Shown here: positions 5,403-5,551 of the stretch, piece by piece
How positions within the stretch are numbered: position 1 is the stretch's first letter
Layout: each line of letters opens with the position of its first letter
Source: JAZDIU01 sp043804635
Lineage (GTDB): Bacteria > Chloroflexota > Dehalococcoidia > Dehalococcoidales > UBA2162
Length of the DNA: 5,551 nucleotides
Reading direction: 5' to 3'
NCBI GenBank assembly: GCA_043804635.1
Contig: JAZDIU010000040.1
Span: 1-5,551, forward strand
The notes under the pieces: model-generated
Database searches by the model: none
Told to the model about the DNA's origin: nothing
What the model saw: the letters and a program-made list of their open reading frames with translations, nothing else
Made by a program: the position numbers and the translations under genes

Positions 5403-5551
5403 ATGAAAATATTTGCCAGAGTTGGGATAATAGCGTTGCTAGTGCTGGTCACACTAATAATTTCTGCCGCCTGTGCTAAATCCACGCCCACAATTCCACC
5501 ATCATCAAAACCAGGGACGGTTCCGGTGCCATCAGTAGGTTCACCGCCCGG
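5403..5551 (+). CDS. Exported lipoprotein-like protein, N-terminal part, 3' end outside window
   Basis: Only the first 49 residues are present. They begin with a short basic start (MKIFAR), a hydrophobic core (VGIIALLVLVTLII) and SAAC at 21-24, which looks like a signal peptide with a lipobox whose cysteine C24 would be lipidated. The serine at -3 is less usual than leucine, so a plain signal peptide is the alternative. After the cysteine comes a low-complexity linker rich in Pro, Ser and Thr (STPTIPPSSKPGTVPVPSVG), as in surface lipoproteins where a linker separates the anchor from the functional domain. The start is well supported by AGGAGGT 7 nt before the ATG. The functional domain lies outside the window; a substrate-binding or other surface protein is possible but cannot be told. 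It is divergent from the Lrp/AsnC gene. Confidence 0.75.
   Translation, partial: MKIFARVGIIALLVLVTLIISAACAKSTPTIPPSSKPGTVPVPSVGSPP

Overview
The window looks like a stretch of bacterial chromosome, most likely from a Chloroflexota/Dehalococcoidia-type organism. That placement rests on the general look of the proteins and on a dispersed repeat of a kind I remember from such genomes; it is an inference, not a search result. Nearly all sequence is used. There are two genes on the + strand at the left edge, a four-gene block on the - strand with an apparent broken small gene inside it, and the start of a + strand gene at the right edge.

Layout: 1-288 (+) is the C-terminal end of a short-chain dehydrogenase/reductase, followed after 19 nt by a 78-residue protein of unknown function (308-544, TTG start behind a perfect AGGAGG). 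An AT-rich inverted repeat (562-620) separates these from the convergent purH. On the - strand, in transcription order, come an Lrp/AsnC regulator (5248-4766), a class I/II PLP aminotransferase (4752-3559), purM (3398-2364), a small frameshifted reading frame (2389-2208), and purH (2167-623). At the right edge a + strand gene (5403 onward) begins a lipoprotein-like exported protein, diverging from the Lrp gene.

How the genes work together: PurM makes aminoimidazole ribotide (step 5 of purine synthesis) and PurH carries out the last two steps to IMP. The regulator and aminotransferase are tightly coupled: the ribosome site of the second lies across the stop codon of the first, which suggests local control of an amino-acid transamination step.

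The most interesting part is the aminotransferase-purM junction. A MITE-like element of about 135 bp (3421-3555) lies there, with imperfect terminal inverted repeats, a likely 6-bp target duplication (TTATTA) and a perfect 16-bp hairpin that could act as a terminator. Without it, the aminotransferase stop and the purM ribosome site would be directly adjacent, so the element seems to have split an operon. In addition, purM has no ATG, GTG or TTG at its expected start. The codon correctly placed behind its Shine-Dalgarno sequence is ATC, and this gives a full-length 344-residue PurM. A second oddity is the 60-residue small protein between purM and purH, which can be read only by a -1 shift at an A5 run.
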